NCBI RefSeq assembly: GCF_020217465.1
Contig: NZ_CP084115.1
Span: 806,001 to 870,000 of the forward strand
Direction: 5' to 3'
DNA from: Cobetia amphilecti
GTDB lineage: Bacteria; Pseudomonadota; Gammaproteobacteria; Pseudomonadales; Halomonadaceae
DNA: 64,000 nt
The notes below the pieces were generated by a model, which was not told the DNA's origin, made no database searches, and worked only from the letters and a program-made list of their open reading frames with translations. The translations under genes were made by a program, and so were the position numbers. Shown here piece after piece: positions 17,798 through 28,793 of this stretch (the stretch's first letter is position 1; each line of letters opens with the position of its first letter).

Positions 17798-19261
17798 ATG
17801 AGCGGCGAGGTATTGATCAACCTGACACCGATGGAGACCCGCGTGGCGGTGGTCGAGAACGGTGTCCTGCAGGAAGCCTTCATCGAACGCAGCGGGCGAC
17901 GCGGCATCGTCGGCAACATCTACCGTGGCAAGGTGGTGAGAGTGTTGCCTGGCATGCAGGCGGCCTTCATCGACATCGGTCTCGAACGGGCCGCCTTCAT
18001 CCATGCTCAGGAAGTCATGCCGGCGCACACGCCGCATGATGAGCAGCTCTCGATCCGCGAGCTGCTCAGCGAAGGCCAGCCACTGGTGGTGCAGGTCACC
18101 AAGGACCCCATCGGCACCAAGGGCGCCCGGCTGACCACGCATCTGTCGGTGCCGTCACGCTATCTGGTCTACATGCCGGACTCACCGCATACCGGCGTGT
18201 CGCAGCGCATCGAGAGCGATGCCGAGCGTGACCGACTCAAGGAGCTCACCGAGCAGTGCCTGACGGCGCTTGACCCGGAAGCCCCCGGCGGCTTCATTCT
18301 GCGCACGGCGGCCGAAGGCATCAGCGAGGCCGAGCTCAAGCAGGACATGCACTTCCTGCTGCGCCTGTGGCGCAAGGTCAGCGAGCGTCGCCTGACCGCC
18401 GCCGTGCCCAGCGTGATCTATGATGATCTGCCGCTGTTCATGCGCACGCTGCGCGACGTGATGCGTGACGAGATCGAGCGCGTGCGCATCGACTCGCGCG
18501 AGAACTTCATCCGGCTCAAGGAATTCGCCAGCGAGTTCATGCCCGACATGGAAGGGCGCATCGAGTATTACCCCGGCGAGCGGCCGATCTTCGATCTGTT
18601 CAGTGTCGAGGATGAGCTGCACAAGGCGATGGGCCGCAAGGTGCAGCTCAAGAGTGGCGGCTATCTGGTGATCGACCAGACCGAGGCGATGACCACCATC
18701 GACGTCAACACCGGGGGTTTCGTCGGTCATCGCAACCTCGAAGAGACCATCTTCAAGACCAATCTCGAGGCGGCGACCGCCATCGCGCGCCAGCTGCGGC
18801 TGCGCAATCTCGGCGGCATCATCATCATCGACTTCATCGACATGGAAGAGACCGAGCACCAGCGCCAGGTGCTGCGCGTGCTCGAGAAGTCGCTGGAGCG
18901 TGATCATGCCAAGAACAAGATGACCGGCGTGACCGAGCTGGGCCTGGTGCAGCTGACGCGCAAGCGCACGCGCGAGAGTCTGGAGCAGGTACTGTGCGAG
19001 GCCTGCCCGACCTGTCAGGGGCGCGGCACCCTCAAGACGCCGGAGACGGTCTGCTACGAGATCTTCCGCGAGATCATGCGCGAAGAGCGCGCCTACAGCC
19101 CGGATACCTACATGGTGCTGGCCTCACAGAACGTGGTCGATCGCCTGCTGGACGAGGAATCGGCGGCCGTGGCGGACCTCGAGAGCTTCATCGGCAAGAC
19201 CATCCGCTTCCAGGTCGAGGCGCATTACACCCAGGAGCAGTACGATATTGTGCTCATGTGA
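17798..19261 (+). CDS. rng: Ribonuclease G
   Basis: A 487-residue endoribonuclease of the RNase E/G family, the size of E. coli RNase G (489). The S1 domain spans about residues 35-125 and includes GNIYRGKVVRVLPGMQAAFIDIG (split here by eye). The catalytic metal-site motifs TTIDVNTGGFVG and IIIIDFIDM lie in the DNase-I-like subdomain, and the zinc-link CPTCQGRG follows. It trims the 16S rRNA 5' end and degrades some mRNAs. AAGGA precedes the ATG. The mre-maf-rng-yhdP order is the usual gammaproteobacterial one. Confidence 0.95.
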   Translation: MSGEVLINLTPMETRVAVVENGVLQEAFIERSGRRGIVGNIYRGKVVRVLPGMQAAFIDIGLERAAFIHAQEVMPAHTPHDEQLSIRELLSEGQPLVVQVTKDPIGTKGARLTTHLSVPSRYLVYMPDSPHTGVSQRIESDAERDRLKELTEQCLTALDPEAPGGFILRTAAEGISEAELKQDMHFLLRLWRKVSERRLTAAVPSVIYDDLPLFMRTLRDVMRDEIERVRIDSRENFIRLKEFASEFMPDMEGRIEYYPGERPIFDLFSVEDELHKAMGRKVQLKSGGYLVIDQTEAMTTIDVNTGGFVGHRNLEETIFKTNLEAATAIARQLRLRNLGGIIIIDFIDMEETEHQRQVLRVLEKSLERDHAKNKMTGVTELGLVQLTRKRTRESLEQVLCEACPTCQGRGTLKTPETVCYEIFREIMREERAYSPDTYMVLASQNVVDRLLDEESAAVADLESFIGKTIRFQVEAHYTQEQYDIVLM

Positions 19262-19341
19262 TCTGTCAGCCGCCGCGCCTGCGATGAAGCCGGGAGTCGC
19301 GTTATCCACATCGTGAGTCTGTCCTGTTCGGAGAACCACCA

Positions 19342-22300
19342 GTGACCCGTTCTACCTCACCAGAGGCGGCACGTTCTACCTCGCAAGAGGCGGCGCAGGA
19401 GGGCGTCGAAGACGCCCCGTCTTCGTCAGCTGCGACGCCAGCGCCACCCTCGCGTGGGCGGCGCTGGGCGCGCAGGCTGCTGATGGCGCTCGCGGTGCTG
19501 CTGGCGGTGCTGGCCATCCTGATCGGGGGCCTGCGCTGGTGGTTGACCACGTTGGATTCGCGCAGTGAGTCCATCAGTGACTTCATTGCCACCCAGACCC
19601 ATTCCAATGTGGGGATGTCATCGCTTGAAGGCCGCATGGATCACCTTGATCCGGCCATCAAGCTGTCGGGGCTGAACCTCTTTCGTCCCAACGAGATGCA
19701 GGCGGCGCCGCTGTTGAGCGTGTCCCATCTGGAAACCCGTCTCGATGTACTTTCCTCCCTGCGCCATCTGGCGCCTGTCTTTGATCGCGCCACCGCCACC
19801 GGCGTCATCGTGCACCTGTACCAGCGCGAAGATGGCAGCTGGGGCTGGCCGGGGCCGCCGCGTCCTCCCGAAGCGCTCGAACCCGAAGGACAGATGAGCC
19901 TTGCGCAGACGGAGCAGGGGCTGGCGCTGCTGGCACGTCAGCGTGTGCGGCTCGAGGACGTGCGCCTGGTGCTGCATGGTCGCAACGATACCCTCAACCT
20001 GAATGCCGCCGAGCTGTTGCTGTCGGGAGAAGGCGATCGCGCGCATCTGGAAGGCCAGTTGCGGGTTGGGGAATCGCCTCAGGCCGGTGTCAGTGCCGTG
20101 CTGGAAGTGCTGCCGGGAGACGACGGCCTCGCCGACTACTCGGCCCAGTTGCAGGTGGAGCTGGACGCCGGTGCGCTGGCGAGTGTCGGGCGCCTGATGG
20201 GCGAGCGCGACAGCCTGATGCTGCGCGACGCCGATGGCAACGCGACGCTGTGGGCGCGCTGGCGTGACGCGCGACTGGAAGATGCTCGCCTGCGTCTCGA
20301 TCTCAATCGCCTGACGCTGGATCACCATGGCGCCCAGTTGGCGCTCAAGGACATTCATGCGCGTGGCCAGTGGCTGCGCGACCTGGCGGGCAGTGATCGC
20401 TGGCAGGCCTGGCTCAATCAGATCTCGGTCGGTGCCACGCAGCTCGATGATGCCCCGGCGGCCGGCGCTCCGGCGGCCGACGCTTCGGCGCCCGGCGTTC
20501 CGGTGGCAGATAGTGACGGCCAGACGCCGCAAGCGGCGTCATCGTCAGAAGTCTCCGCGGCGCTTGCCAGTCTGCCCGAGCGTATTTCGCTGTCGGGGGA
20601 TCTCGCCGAGGGCAGCGTGTCACTGATCACCAGCAGTTTCGATCTGGAGAAGGTGGCACGTTGGCGCAATGTGCTGGCGCTCGGCGAGCTGGGCGATGTG
20701 CTCGAGTCTCTCGATCCGCGTGGCACGGCCACCGGCCTCTCCCTGTCGCTGGCCGGGATCGGCCTCGATACCCCGCTGACCATGAAGCTGGCGCTGGGCC
20801 TCACCGGCGCCGAGGTGGAACCCTGGCAGGGCGCTCCGGGGCTCGGTCCCCTGGCGGCCTGGGTCACCGCGCAGAGTCTTGATGAGGGTGGCATCGCGAG
20901 CCGGATCACGTTTCGCGGTGACCCGGGCATGCGCTTCCACTTCCCCGAGGTCTTCGGCGACGGCTGGCAGCTCGAGGCTGCCGACGGAGTGGTCGAGGTC
21001 AAGGTCGATGACAGTGGCAGCAGCGTCTCGGGGCATGACCTGCATATTCAGCGCGCTGGCGCCGATGTGACGGGCGGCTTCGGTCTGCAGATTCCCGCTC
21101 AGGATCATGATCGCTTCCAGCTGGATCTCGAGATGCGTGATGTGGATGCCCGCAGCATTCCGCTGGCCTCCTGGTTGCCGATGAAGGTGCTGGACCCGGC
21201 GCTGAGCGAGTGGTTGACACGCGATGTCGCGGGGCAGGTCCCTGAGGGCAGCCTGCATCTCACCCAGGTGTGGGATGACGACAATGGCGAAAATGGCTAT
21301 GGCCCCGGCGATTCGATGGACCTTGAGCTGGCCATCGAGGATGGGCGACTCGGTTATGCCGAGGGCTGGCCTGCGCTGGAGGGCGTGAAGGGCAACCTCG
21401 CGCTGCATGACAATACGCTGAGTGCCACGGTCGCGGCGGCGCACTCTCAGCCGGTCACGGCGCTGGGCAGTGCAGCGCCCCTGGCGGTGCGTCAGGCCGA
21501 CGTCGACATGCAGGACAACACCTTGAAGATTCAGGGTGATGTGACCGGCAGCGTCGAAGCGCTGTTCGATCTGCTCTCGCATGCGCCGCTGGAGGATACC
21601 GCTGCGCTGATCGCCGAATGGCAGGGCAAGGGCTCGGTGGATGCGACGATGGATATCCGCGTGCCGCTGGAGGACGCCGAACAGACGCGCATCACGGCGG
21701 CGGGCAAGGTCGGCGAGCGCCAGGCGGCGACGCTGGCCTTCCCGGGGCCGGGCATCGAGGTTGACGGCATTCGCGGGCCGCTCGAGTTCGTGCATGACCC
21801 ATCCCGCCCCGAGGGACGCCGTGAGCAGTTGACCGGCAATCTCTCCGGCAAGTTGTTCGGCGGTGCGGTCAAGGCGGCGCTCAACATCGGGCAGGCAGAT
21901 TCAAGCAGCAAGGGCGCGATCACCTTCGACGGCAAGGCGCCATTGGCGCCGGTGCTGGGCTGGCTGGGCGCGCCCGAGCACCTGATCGGCGATGCCGCCG
22001 AGAACACCCGGGCCGCCTTGCAGGACGGCGAGACCCCGCGTGCGCTGGGCGGCGAGTTCAGCTACCAGGCGCGCCTGATGCTGCCGGATGACGGCGCCAG
22101 TCTGGCGCTCTCGAGTGACCTCAAGGGAGTCGCCATCAATCTGCCGGCACCCTTTGGCAAGACGCGCGATCAGGCGGCTCCGCTGGCGGTGGATATCGGG
22201 CTCGCGGAGGGTGGCGGCGATGTTCGCCTCGACAATCGCGCCCGCGCACGCTGGAAAGGCGGCAATACGCGTGACGATGGCAGCACGGTGCCGATGACGG

Positions 22301-23640
22301 GGCAATTGTGGCTGGAGCGTTGGCCGAGTGACCCGCAGTGGCCCACCCAGACCGGCTGGGACATCGCCTGGCGCACGCCGACCCTCGCCCCCGAGCTCTG
22401 GAAGCCGTGGGCGGGAGCGCTCTCCGGTGATGGCAGCGCGAGTGGTGAGGGCAGCGCGAGTGATGGGGGCAGCGACGCTGAGCAGAGCGACCCCCTGCGT
22501 GCCTTGTCACGCCTGCGCGTTGCCACCGATTGCCTGATGATCCAGTTCCGGTGTACGGGGCCGATGACGCTCGAGGCCGCGCCGCGCCAGAGCTCGCAGC
22601 AGCAAGGGCTGGGGCTGGCCGCGACGCTGGATGGTCAGCTCGCCAGTGGCGAGCTGGTGTGGCAGTCAGGCGCCGCGCGACCGCTGATTCTGGACCTGGA
22701 TACCCTGAATCTCGATGCCCTGTGGCCCGCGGATGCCGAGCAGGAGGCGCAGACTGCCAGTGCACCAAGCAACTTTACCGAGGCTATCGATGTCGGCATC
22801 GAGCCGACGCCGTATCCCGCCGAGCTTGCCGACCTGCCCGCGGGCAGTCTGCGCCTGGCACACCTCATCTGGCGCGATCAGCAGCTGGGACCGATCAGTG
22901 CCGACTGGACCGCCGACAGCCAGCAGCTGGTGGTGTTGCCGCTCTCCATCACGCTGGGCAAGATCACCGCGGTGGGCAACATCACCTGGGAAGATGCCGG
23001 CGCCAACAGTCTGACGCGCGCTCGCCTGTCCGCTGATGGCAGTGACCTGGGCGGGTTGCTCGAGCGTCTCTCCCAACCGCGCGGCATCGAGGCGGACCGC
23101 GCCCGGGCCGAGGTCAAGCTGGCCTGGCCCGGCGCGCCGCAGGACTTTGCCCTGTCGCGCTCCAATGGTCGCGTCGAGATCAAGCTGGATGATGGACGCT
23201 TCCTGAATCTGGGCTCGACCTCTGCCCGCCTGCTGGGGCTGGTCAATGTGGATAACCTGCTGCGCCGCCTGTCGCTGGACTTCTCTGACGTCACCGACAA
23301 GGGGACGGCCTTCGACAAGGTACGTGGCGCAGCGACGCTCTTCGATGGGCGGCTGGAAAGCGATGGCCCCTTGCGTATCGAGGCGCCGTCCACCACCGTG
23401 ACACTCAACGGGCAGGTCGATCTGCTTCGCGGTACCCTTGATCAACGCATGGCCATCACGGTGCCGGTCAGCCAGAACCTCCCGCTGGCCGCCGTGCTGG
23501 CAGGCGCACCCGCCGTGGGCGGGGCGCTGTTCGTGGCCGACAAGATCTTCGGCCGCTTCATCGACAAGGTGACGCAAATTCACTATCGGGTATCAGGCCC
23601 CTGGGGCGACCCGAACATTACTCTGGAAAGTGCCGAATGA
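19342..23640 (+). CDS. yhdP: YhdP, AsmA/TamB-like phospholipid transport protein
   Basis: A 1432-residue protein with one N-terminal membrane anchor (about residues 45-68) and a long periplasmic beta-rich body. It ends with the AsmA-like C-terminal region ([18 protein letters not shown], then [15 protein letters not shown]). YhdP, TamB and YdbH are known to move phospholipids across the periplasm to the outer membrane. Start is GTG 19342, with GGAG upstream. It is about 165 residues longer than E. coli YhdP (1266). Part of the excess is low-complexity sequence from tandem repeats at residues 3-18, 369-388 and 1029-1046. The stop overlaps tldD by four bases. Confidence 0.9.
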   Translation: MTRSTSPEAARSTSQEAAQEGVEDAPSSSAATPAPPSRGRRWARRLLMALAVLLAVLAILIGGLRWWLTTLDSRSESISDFIATQTHSNVGMSSLEGRMDHLDPAIKLSGLNLFRPNEMQAAPLLSVSHLETRLDVLSSLRHLAPVFDRATATGVIVHLYQREDGSWGWPGPPRPPEALEPEGQMSLAQTEQGLALLARQRVRLEDVRLVLHGRNDTLNLNAAELLLSGEGDRAHLEGQLRVGESPQAGVSAVLEVLPGDDGLADYSAQLQVELDAGALASVGRLMGERDSLMLRDADGNATLWARWRDARLEDARLRLDLNRLTLDHHGAQLALKDIHARGQWLRDLAGSDRWQAWLNQISVGATQLDDAPAAGAPAADASAPGVPVADSDGQTPQAASSSEVSAALASLPERISLSGDLAEGSVSLITSSFDLEKVARWRNVLALGELGDVLESLDPRGTATGLSLSLAGIGLDTPLTMKLALGLTGAEVEPWQGAPGLGPLAAWVTAQSLDEGGIASRITFRGDPGMRFHFPEVFGDGWQLEAADGVVEVKVDDSGSSVSGHDLHIQRAGADVTGGFGLQIPAQDHDRFQLDLEMRDVDARSIPLASWLPMKVLDPALSEWLTRDVAGQVPEGSLHLTQVWDDDNGENGYGPGDSMDLELAIEDGRLGYAEGWPALEGVKGNLALHDNTLSATVAAAHSQPVTALGSAAPLAVRQADVDMQDNTLKIQGDVTGSVEALFDLLSHAPLEDTAALIAEWQGKGSVDATMDIRVPLEDAEQTRITAAGKVGERQAATLAFPGPGIEVDGIRGPLEFVHDPSRPEGRREQLTGNLSGKLFGGAVKAALNIGQADSSSKGAITFDGKAPLAPVLGWLGAPEHLIGDAAENTRAALQDGETPRALGGEFSYQARLMLPDDGASLALSSDLKGVAINLPAPFGKTRDQAAPLAVDIGLAEGGGDVRLDNRARARWKGGNTRDDGSTVPMTGQLWLERWPSDPQWPTQTGWDIAWRTPTLAPELWKPWAGALSGDGSASGEGSASDGGSDAEQSDPLRALSRLRVATDCLMIQFRCTGPMTLEAAPRQSSQQQGLGLAATLDGQLASGELVWQSGAARPLILDLDTLNLDALWPADAEQEAQTASAPSNFTEAIDVGIEPTPYPAELADLPAGSLRLAHLIWRDQQLGPISADWTADSQQLVVLPLSITLGKITAVGNITWEDAGANSLTRARLSADGSDLGGLLERLSQPRGIEADRARAEVKLAWPGAPQDFALSRSNGRVEIKLDDGRFLNLGSTSARLLGLVNVDNLLRRLSLDFSDVTDKGTAFDKVRGAATLFDGRLESDGPLRIEAPSTTVTLNGQVDLLRGTLDQRMAITVPVSQNLPLAAVLAGAPAVGGALFVADKIFGRFIDKVTQIHYRVSGPWGDPNITLESAE
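19348..19395 (+). repeat. 24-bp direct repeat at the yhdP 5' end
   Basis: Two adjacent 24-bp copies (19348-19371 and 19372-19395) differ at only three positions. They encode RSTSPEAA and RSTSQEAA in the cytoplasmic N-terminus before the membrane anchor. Confidence 0.9.
20446..20505 (+). repeat. 15-bp tandem repeat inside yhdP
   Basis: Four units (for example GCCGGCGCTCCGGCG at 20461-20475 and GCCGACGCTTCGGCG at 20476-20490) encode an Ala/Pro/Gly linker around residues 369-388, between predicted beta-rich segments. Confidence 0.85.
22426..22479 (+). repeat. 18-bp tandem repeat inside yhdP
   Basis: Three units, starting GGTGATGGCAGCGCGAGT (22426-22443), encode [12 protein letters not shown] and DGGSDA at residues 1029-1046, a flexible insertion in the periplasmic body. 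Confidence 0.9.
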
Positions 23641-25097
23641 CGCAAAATGCGAGTTCCGGTCGCGTGCTCGACGATGCCGCGGCCCTGTTGCTGACCCCGG
23701 GCGGGCTCAGCCTGGATGATCTGGATGCTGGCCTGGCACATGCCATGGGCCCGGGCACCGACTATGCCGACCTCTACTTCCAGCGTATCTGGCAGGAGAG
23801 CTGGGTGCTGGAAGACGGCGTCGTCAAGGACGCCAGCTACAACATCGATGGCGGCGTGGGCGTGCGCTCACTGGCGGGGGAAAAGACCGGCTTCGCGTAC
23901 TCCAATCAGATCGATGCCGCCGCGCTTGCCGACACTGGCCGGACTGCGGCGGGTATCTCGCGCAGCGGCAGCAGTGGCTCGGTCGCAAGCTCGATCATCA
24001 CCGAGGCACCGTCCTTCTATGCGGGCATCGACCCGCTGAATGGCCTGAGCGCCGAGGACAAGGTCGCGATGCTCAAGGAAGCGGACCGCATCGCGCGCAG
24101 CCTTGACCCGTCCATCAGTCAGGTGTCGGCCTCGCTGTCGGCGCTTTACGAGGTGGTGATGGTGCGTGCCAGCGATGGCACCCTCGCCGCGGACCTGCGT
24201 CCGCTGGTGCGTTTCAACATCAGCGTGATCGCGGTGCGCAATGGCCGTCGTGAGCGTGGCAGTGCCGGTGGCGGTGGTCGTTTCCCGCTGACCCGTCTGC
24301 GCGATGAAAATGTCGCCGAGCGTTACGCGCGTGAAGCCGTGCGTCAGGCGCTGGTCAATCTCGAGGCCATCGATGCACCGGCCGGCCAGATGCCGGTGGT
24401 GCTGGGCAATGGCTGGCCGGGCGTGCTGCTGCACGAGGCGGTCGGTCATGGTCTGGAAGGTGACTTCAACCGCAAGGGCAGCTCTGCCTTCTCGGGTCGC
24501 ATGGGTGAGCAGGTCGCGGCACGCGGCGTCACCGTGGTCGATGATGCGACCCTGGCTGATCGCCGAGGCTCGCTGTCCGTCGATGACGAAGGCACCCCGG
24601 GACAGTACACGCCGCTGATCGAGGATGGCATCCTCACCGGCTACATGCAGGACAAGCTCAATGCCCGCCTGATGGGCATGGCGCCGACGGGCAATGCGCG
24701 TCGTGAGTCCTTCGCGCACCTGCCGATGCCGCGCATGACCAATACCTACATGCTGGGTGGCGATCGCGATCCGCAGGAGATCATCAAGAGCGTCAAGCGT
24801 GGCCTCTACGCGGTCAGCTTCGGCGGTGGTCAGGTCGACATCACCTCCGGGCGTTTCGTGTTCTCCGCCAGCGAAGCCTATCTGATCGAAGACGGCAAGG
24901 TGACCACGCCGGTCAAGGGCGCCACCCTGATCGGCAACGGGCCGGAAGCCATGGGCCGCGTCTCGATGATCGGCAACGACCTGGAGCTGGATACCGGTGT
25001 CGGCGTGTGTGGCAAGGACGGCCAGTCCGTGCCCGTCGGCGTCGGTCAGCCGACGTTGAAGCTCGATGAGCTGACGGTCGGCGGCACGCAATCCTGA
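23637..25097 (+). CDS. tldD: Metalloprotease TldD
   Basis: A 486-residue TldD-family protein. The zinc motif HEAVGH (residues 266-271) sits in [15 protein letters not shown], and the flanking glycine-rich segments are intact. TldD forms a heterodimeric protease with TldE/PmbA that processes modified peptides (microcin B17 and other leaders) and the antitoxin CcdA in E. coli. The partner pmbA lies 0.7 kb downstream. The ATG overlaps the yhdP stop (ATGA), which indicates co-translation. Confidence 0.95.
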   Translation: MTQNASSGRVLDDAAALLLTPGGLSLDDLDAGLAHAMGPGTDYADLYFQRIWQESWVLEDGVVKDASYNIDGGVGVRSLAGEKTGFAYSNQIDAAALADTGRTAAGISRSGSSGSVASSIITEAPSFYAGIDPLNGLSAEDKVAMLKEADRIARSLDPSISQVSASLSALYEVVMVRASDGTLAADLRPLVRFNISVIAVRNGRRERGSAGGGGRFPLTRLRDENVAERYAREAVRQALVNLEAIDAPAGQMPVVLGNGWPGVLLHEAVGHGLEGDFNRKGSSAFSGRMGEQVAARGVTVVDDATLADRRGSLSVDDEGTPGQYTPLIEDGILTGYMQDKLNARLMGMAPTGNARRESFAHLPMPRMTNTYMLGGDRDPQEIIKSVKRGLYAVSFGGGQVDITSGRFVFSASEAYLIEDGKVTTPVKGATLIGNGPEAMGRVSMIGNDLELDTGVGVCGKDGQSVPVGVGQPTLKLDELTVGGTQS

Positions 25098-25131
25098 GCG
25101 GGTCGCGTTCACAATGAAGCGATGAATACGA

Positions 25132-25164
25132 CGACACCGCCGTGGCAGGGCCATGGCGGTGTCG
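25132..25164. terminator. Hairpin between tldD and darP
   Basis: A 10-bp stem (25132-25141 with 25155-25164) continues into an inner TGGC/GCCA stem. It lies between two convergent genes. There is no T tract in either direction, so termination is possible but unproven. Confidence 0.4.
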
Positions 25165-25234
25165 AGGAAGCGCTTGAGGATCAGTGCATGAGGTTCAGCA
25201 CGAGAGACGCAGCGCGTGAGCGGCAGACCCCGTG

Positions 25235-25738
25235 TCAGAGGTCGAGTTCGGCCCGCAGCAGCTTGAAGAGCTTCTTGGCACTGTTGGGCTGTTTGCCGGC
25301 GTCACGTTCGGCACGCGCATTGCGGATCAGCTGACGCAGGGCCTGACGGTCCACGTGAGGATAATCCTCGACGAAGATCACGAAGGCTTCATCGTCGTCC
25401 AGCAGGCGATCGCGCCAGCGTTCGAGACGCTGGAAGGAAGCATCGCGACGCACGTTCTGCTGCTCCATGGCTTCGAAGACGGCACGCACGGCGTCCAGGT
25501 CTTCCTTGCGCATCAGCTTGCCGACGTACTGCATGTGGCGACGCAGGCCTTCGTGACTACGAATGCGATGGGTCTCCTCGATGGCGGCCAGCATGTCGTC
25601 AGAGAGCGGGAACTTGGCGCGCTGGCCTTCCGGCAGATCGATGATCTTCTTGCCCAGCGCCTGCAGCTCGATCATCTCGCGCTTCAACTGGGACTTGCTG
25701 GGGCGCTCGACGAGCTCCTCGGGTCTTTCTTTACGCAT
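25235..25738 (-). CDS. darP: Ribosome-associated assembly factor DarP (YjgA, DUF615)
   Basis: A 167-residue basic, helical protein with the DUF615 pattern: an RPSKSQLKREMIELQALG helix, LSDDMLAAIEETHRIRSHEGLRRHMQYVG, and the closing KKLFKLLRAEL. DarP binds 50S precursors and aids late large-subunit assembly. The ATG at 25738 gives the expected length. The frame extends further upstream without a ribosome-binding site. It is divergent from pmbA by 76 bp and convergent with tldD, the usual place for this gene. Confidence 0.93.
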   Translation of the reverse strand: MRKERPEELVERPSKSQLKREMIELQALGKKIIDLPEGQRAKFPLSDDMLAAIEETHRIRSHEGLRRHMQYVGKLMRKEDLDAVRAVFEAMEQQNVRRDASFQRLERWRDRLLDDDEAFVIFVEDYPHVDRQALRQLIRNARAERDAGKQPNSAKKLFKLLRAELDL

Positions 25739-25814
25739 GCCAATTCCAATGAGTCGGGGAAATTTGCGGCAGTATAGCACTGCCGGGCCCCCGTCTCCTC
25801 AGAAGGAGAACAAC

Positions 25815-27185
25815 ATGAGCCAGGCCTTTGATGCCGTTGCTCAGCAACAACTGCTCGAGCGTCGCGTCAGCGAAGCTCTCGAGCTTGCCCGCAGCCTGGG
25901 TGCCGACGCCTGTGAGGTCGGTGCCAGCGTCGATCAGGGCGTCAGCATCTCGGTGCGTGACGGCGAAGTCGAGACGGTCGAGCTGTCGCGTGACCAGGGC
26001 ATCGGCGTGACCGTCTATCTCGGCAATCGCAAGGGCAGCGCGACATCTTCCGATGCCGGCAGCGACTCGATTCGTGCCGCGGTCGAGAAGGCGGTCTCCA
26101 TCGCGCACTATACCGGCGAAGACAGTTTTGCCGGTCTGGCGCCGGCCGAGCTGATGGCCACCGACTTCCCTGATCTCAAGGCGCATCACCCTTGGGCGAT
26201 CAGCGTCGATGAAGCGACTGACCTGGCGCTGGCCTGTGAGCGTGCCGGGCTGGAAGTGGAAGGCATCGTGCAGTCCGAAGGCGCCAGCTTCTCCAGTGGT
26301 GAAGGCGTTCAGGTCTATGGCAACAGCCATGGGTTCCTGGCCAGCCAGTGCGGCAGCCGCCACTCGATGTCATGCATGCTGATCGCCAAGGATGCACAGG
26401 GCATGCAGCGTGACTATGACTACACCAGCGTGCGCAATCCGGCGGACCTGCGCTCCCCCGAGTCGGTGGGGCGTGAAGCCGCGCGCCGTACGCTGGCGCG
26501 TCTGAATGCGCGCAAGGTGGCGACGGGTCGCATGCCGGTGCTGTTCGACCCGCAGATGTCGGCCGGGCTGGTCGGTCACTACCTGTCTGCCATCGCCGGC
26601 GGCTCGCTGTACCGTGAGTCCAGCTTCCTGTGCGATAGCCTGGGTCAGCCGCTGTTCCCCGACTGGTTCACGCTGGGTGAGAAGCCGCGGGAAGTTGGTG
26701 GCATGTCCAGCGCCGCCTTCGACAACGATGGCGTCGCGACGCGTGACAATGTCTACTTTGCCGACGGCAAGGTGCAGAGCTACATGCTGAGCGCCTACAG
26801 TGCCCGTCGCCTGAACATGCAGACCACCGGCAACGCCGGCGGCGCGCGCAATGTGCGCATCACCGCGCCGCTGACCTCGCTCGATGAGATGCTCAAGCAG
26901 ATGGGCACCGGCGTGCTGGTGACCGAGCTGATGGGCCAGGGCGTCAACGGCGTCACCGGTGACTACTCACGCGGCGCCTCCGGTTTCTGGGTCGAGAACG
27001 GCGAGATCCAGCATGCGGTCGAGGAGTTCACCATTGCCGGCAATCTGCGCGACATGGCGGCCAATCTGCTGGCGGTCGGCGATGATGTCGATACGCGTGG
27101 CAGCATCCACAGCGGTAGCTGGCTGATCGATGGCATGACCGTCGCGGGCATGTCCGAAGGCGAAGACGAAGAGCTGGAAGGCTGA
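25815..27185 (+). CDS. pmbA: Metalloprotease PmbA (TldE)
   Basis: A 456-residue partner of TldD. It shares the TldD fold but lacks the HExxxH zinc site, as expected for the TldE/PmbA subunit. NSHGFLASQCGSRHSMSCMLI and GNAGGARNVRI are typical. AGAAGGAGA precedes the ATG at 25815. The frame is open further upstream but that part is not coding. A strong terminator follows. Confidence 0.95.
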   Translation: MSQAFDAVAQQQLLERRVSEALELARSLGADACEVGASVDQGVSISVRDGEVETVELSRDQGIGVTVYLGNRKGSATSSDAGSDSIRAAVEKAVSIAHYTGEDSFAGLAPAELMATDFPDLKAHHPWAISVDEATDLALACERAGLEVEGIVQSEGASFSSGEGVQVYGNSHGFLASQCGSRHSMSCMLIAKDAQGMQRDYDYTSVRNPADLRSPESVGREAARRTLARLNARKVATGRMPVLFDPQMSAGLVGHYLSAIAGGSLYRESSFLCDSLGQPLFPDWFTLGEKPREVGGMSSAAFDNDGVATRDNVYFADGKVQSYMLSAYSARRLNMQTTGNAGGARNVRITAPLTSLDEMLKQMGTGVLVTELMGQGVNGVTGDYSRGASGFWVENGEIQHAVEEFTIAGNLRDMAANLLAVGDDVDTRGSIHSGSWLIDGMTVAGMSEGEDEELEG

Positions 27186-27222
27186 TCGCTGAGGCTTCTC
27201 TGATCGTACGACAGGCGAGATG

Positions 27223-27256
27223 CAACACGGCCGCTCCCGAGGGAGCGGCCGTGTTG
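27223..27256. terminator. Bidirectional terminator between pmbA and mgtE
   Basis: A near-perfect palindrome (27223-27238 with 27241-27256) has GC-rich centre and CAACA/TGTTG ends, then TTTC. It separates the convergent pmbA and mgtE genes. Confidence 0.8.
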
Positions 27257-27290
27257 TTTCTGGAGCAGTCACTGGAATCCGTCGGGCGTA

Positions 27291-28646
27291 TTACAGGTAG
27301 AGCCAGGTCGCCAGCCCGAGGAAGGCCATGAAGCCGATCACGTCGGTCACGGTGGTCAATATCACGCTGCCGGAGAGGGCTGGGTCGATATTGAGCTTCT
27401 TGAGCAGTACCGGCAGCAGCGTGCCCGTCACGGCGGCGATCAACAGGTTGATCATGATCGCGGCGCCGATGATGGCCCCCAGCTGGACATCCCCGAACCA
27501 CACGATGGCGATGCCTGCCACCACCACGGCCCATAACAGGCCGTTGAGCCCCGCGACGATGACCTCGCGCTTGAGTAGCCAGCGGACATTGCCGCTCTTG
27601 ACGTGCCCCAGCGCGATACCGCGAATCAGGACGGTGAGTGCCTGCGAGCCCGCGATGCCGCCCATGCTGGCGACGATGGGCATCAGCACGGCCAGCGCGG
27701 TGATCTTCTGGATGGTGCCTTCGAACATGCCGATCACGGCGGAGGCCATGAAGGCGGTCAGCAGGTTGATGCCGAGCCAGACGGCGCGGCGCCACGAGGT
27801 CCGCATCACCGGAGAGAAGGTATCTTCGTCCTCATCCATCCCCGCCATCGACATCACCTGGTGCTCGGCGTCGCCACGGATGACGTCGACCACGTCATCG
27901 ATGGTGATACGACCCAGCAGGTTGCCATCGCCGCCGACCACGGGCGCCGAGATCAGGTCGTGCTTCTCGAACAGCGAGGCGACTTCGGTTTCCGGCATCA
28001 GGGCTGGAATCACCACGCTGTCGGTGTCCATCACTTCGCGCACCGTGACGCCGGGGTCCGAGACCAGCAGGCGATTGATGGGCAGCGCACCGATGAATTC
28101 ATCGCGGCGCGAGACGACTAGCAAAGTATCGGTGGAGTCGGGCAGGCGCTCGTGGCGGCGAATGTAGCGCAGCACCACGTCCAGGGTGATGTCCGGACGA
28201 ATGGTGATGGTGTCCGTGTTCATCAGGCCGCCGGCGGTGTCCTCCGGGAAGGACAGTACCGTTTCGACGCGCAGGCGCTCCTGCGCCTCCATGGAGTCGA
28301 GGACCTCGAGAATCACCGCATTCGGCAGGCGCTGCAGAATGTCGGCGACATCATCCGGTTCCAGGTTCTCGGTGGCGGCGAGAACGTCGACGGCGTCCAT
28401 GTCCTTGAGGAAGTCGGTCTGGATGTCTTCGCCAAGGTATTGAAGGACATCGCCCTGCAGCTCGGCATCGACCAGCTCCCAGAGCAGATTACGCTCCTTG
28501 GGGGGCGAGGATTCCAGCAAGTGGGCCACGTCCACCGGCGCGAGACCGCGATTGAGCATGCGTCTTGCCTGTTCCAGCTCGCCGCTTTCCAGCGCCTGTG
28601 ACAGGCGATCAAGTCTTGGCTTGAGTTTACGAGACGTCTTGCTCAT
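27291..28646 (-). CDS. mgtE: Magnesium transporter MgtE
   Basis: A 451-residue MgtE channel. A cytosolic N domain (about 1-130) is followed by two CBS domains (about 140-255, with FPEDTAGGLM before the first). Five membrane helices (about 280-451) contain the pore-region motifs PIVASMGGIAGSQ and NLLIAAVTGTLLP. It takes up Mg2+ and is gated by intracellular Mg2+ through the N and CBS domains. GGGGAAG precedes the ATG. A possible -10 TAGAAT lies at 28684-28689 on the minus strand. No M-box-like riboswitch is evident. Confidence 0.95.
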   Translation of the reverse strand: MSKTSRKLKPRLDRLSQALESGELEQARRMLNRGLAPVDVAHLLESSPPKERNLLWELVDAELQGDVLQYLGEDIQTDFLKDMDAVDVLAATENLEPDDVADILQRLPNAVILEVLDSMEAQERLRVETVLSFPEDTAGGLMNTDTITIRPDITLDVVLRYIRRHERLPDSTDTLLVVSRRDEFIGALPINRLLVSDPGVTVREVMDTDSVVIPALMPETEVASLFEKHDLISAPVVGGDGNLLGRITIDDVVDVIRGDAEHQVMSMAGMDEDEDTFSPVMRTSWRRAVWLGINLLTAFMASAVIGMFEGTIQKITALAVLMPIVASMGGIAGSQALTVLIRGIALGHVKSGNVRWLLKREVIVAGLNGLLWAVVVAGIAIVWFGDVQLGAIIGAAIMINLLIAAVTGTLLPVLLKKLNIDPALSGSVILTTVTDVIGFMAFLGLATWLYL

Positions 28647-28710
28647 CTGTCGGCTTCCCCTGTCGACATGAAGGACAGCGCTGATTCTACCATTGGCTTA
28701 GGGGGGCGCG

Positions 28711-28740
28711 TCGATAAAAGAAAACAGTGTTTCTTATCGA
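28711..28740. promoter_or_regulatory. Inverted repeat upstream of mgtE
   Basis: Arms TCGATAA (28711-28717) and TTATCGA (28734-28740) flank an AT-rich centre just upstream of a TAGAAT -10-like box for mgtE. It could be an operator. No matching regulator is known from the window. Confidence 0.3.
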
Positions 28741-28793
28741 AAGGACTATCCGCGTTCCGCCATTGGCACAAAAGCAGCGTTGCATGGCTGCCA

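Noticed and set aside
25563-25814. Extended N-terminus for pmbA starting at 25563
   Set aside because: This part overlaps the 5' half of darP on the other strand, and an AGAAGGAGA site marks the ATG at 25815.
28647-28760. Mg2+ riboswitch (M-box) before mgtE
   Set aside because: The leader is short and shows only a simple inverted repeat. None of the M-box conserved core is visible.
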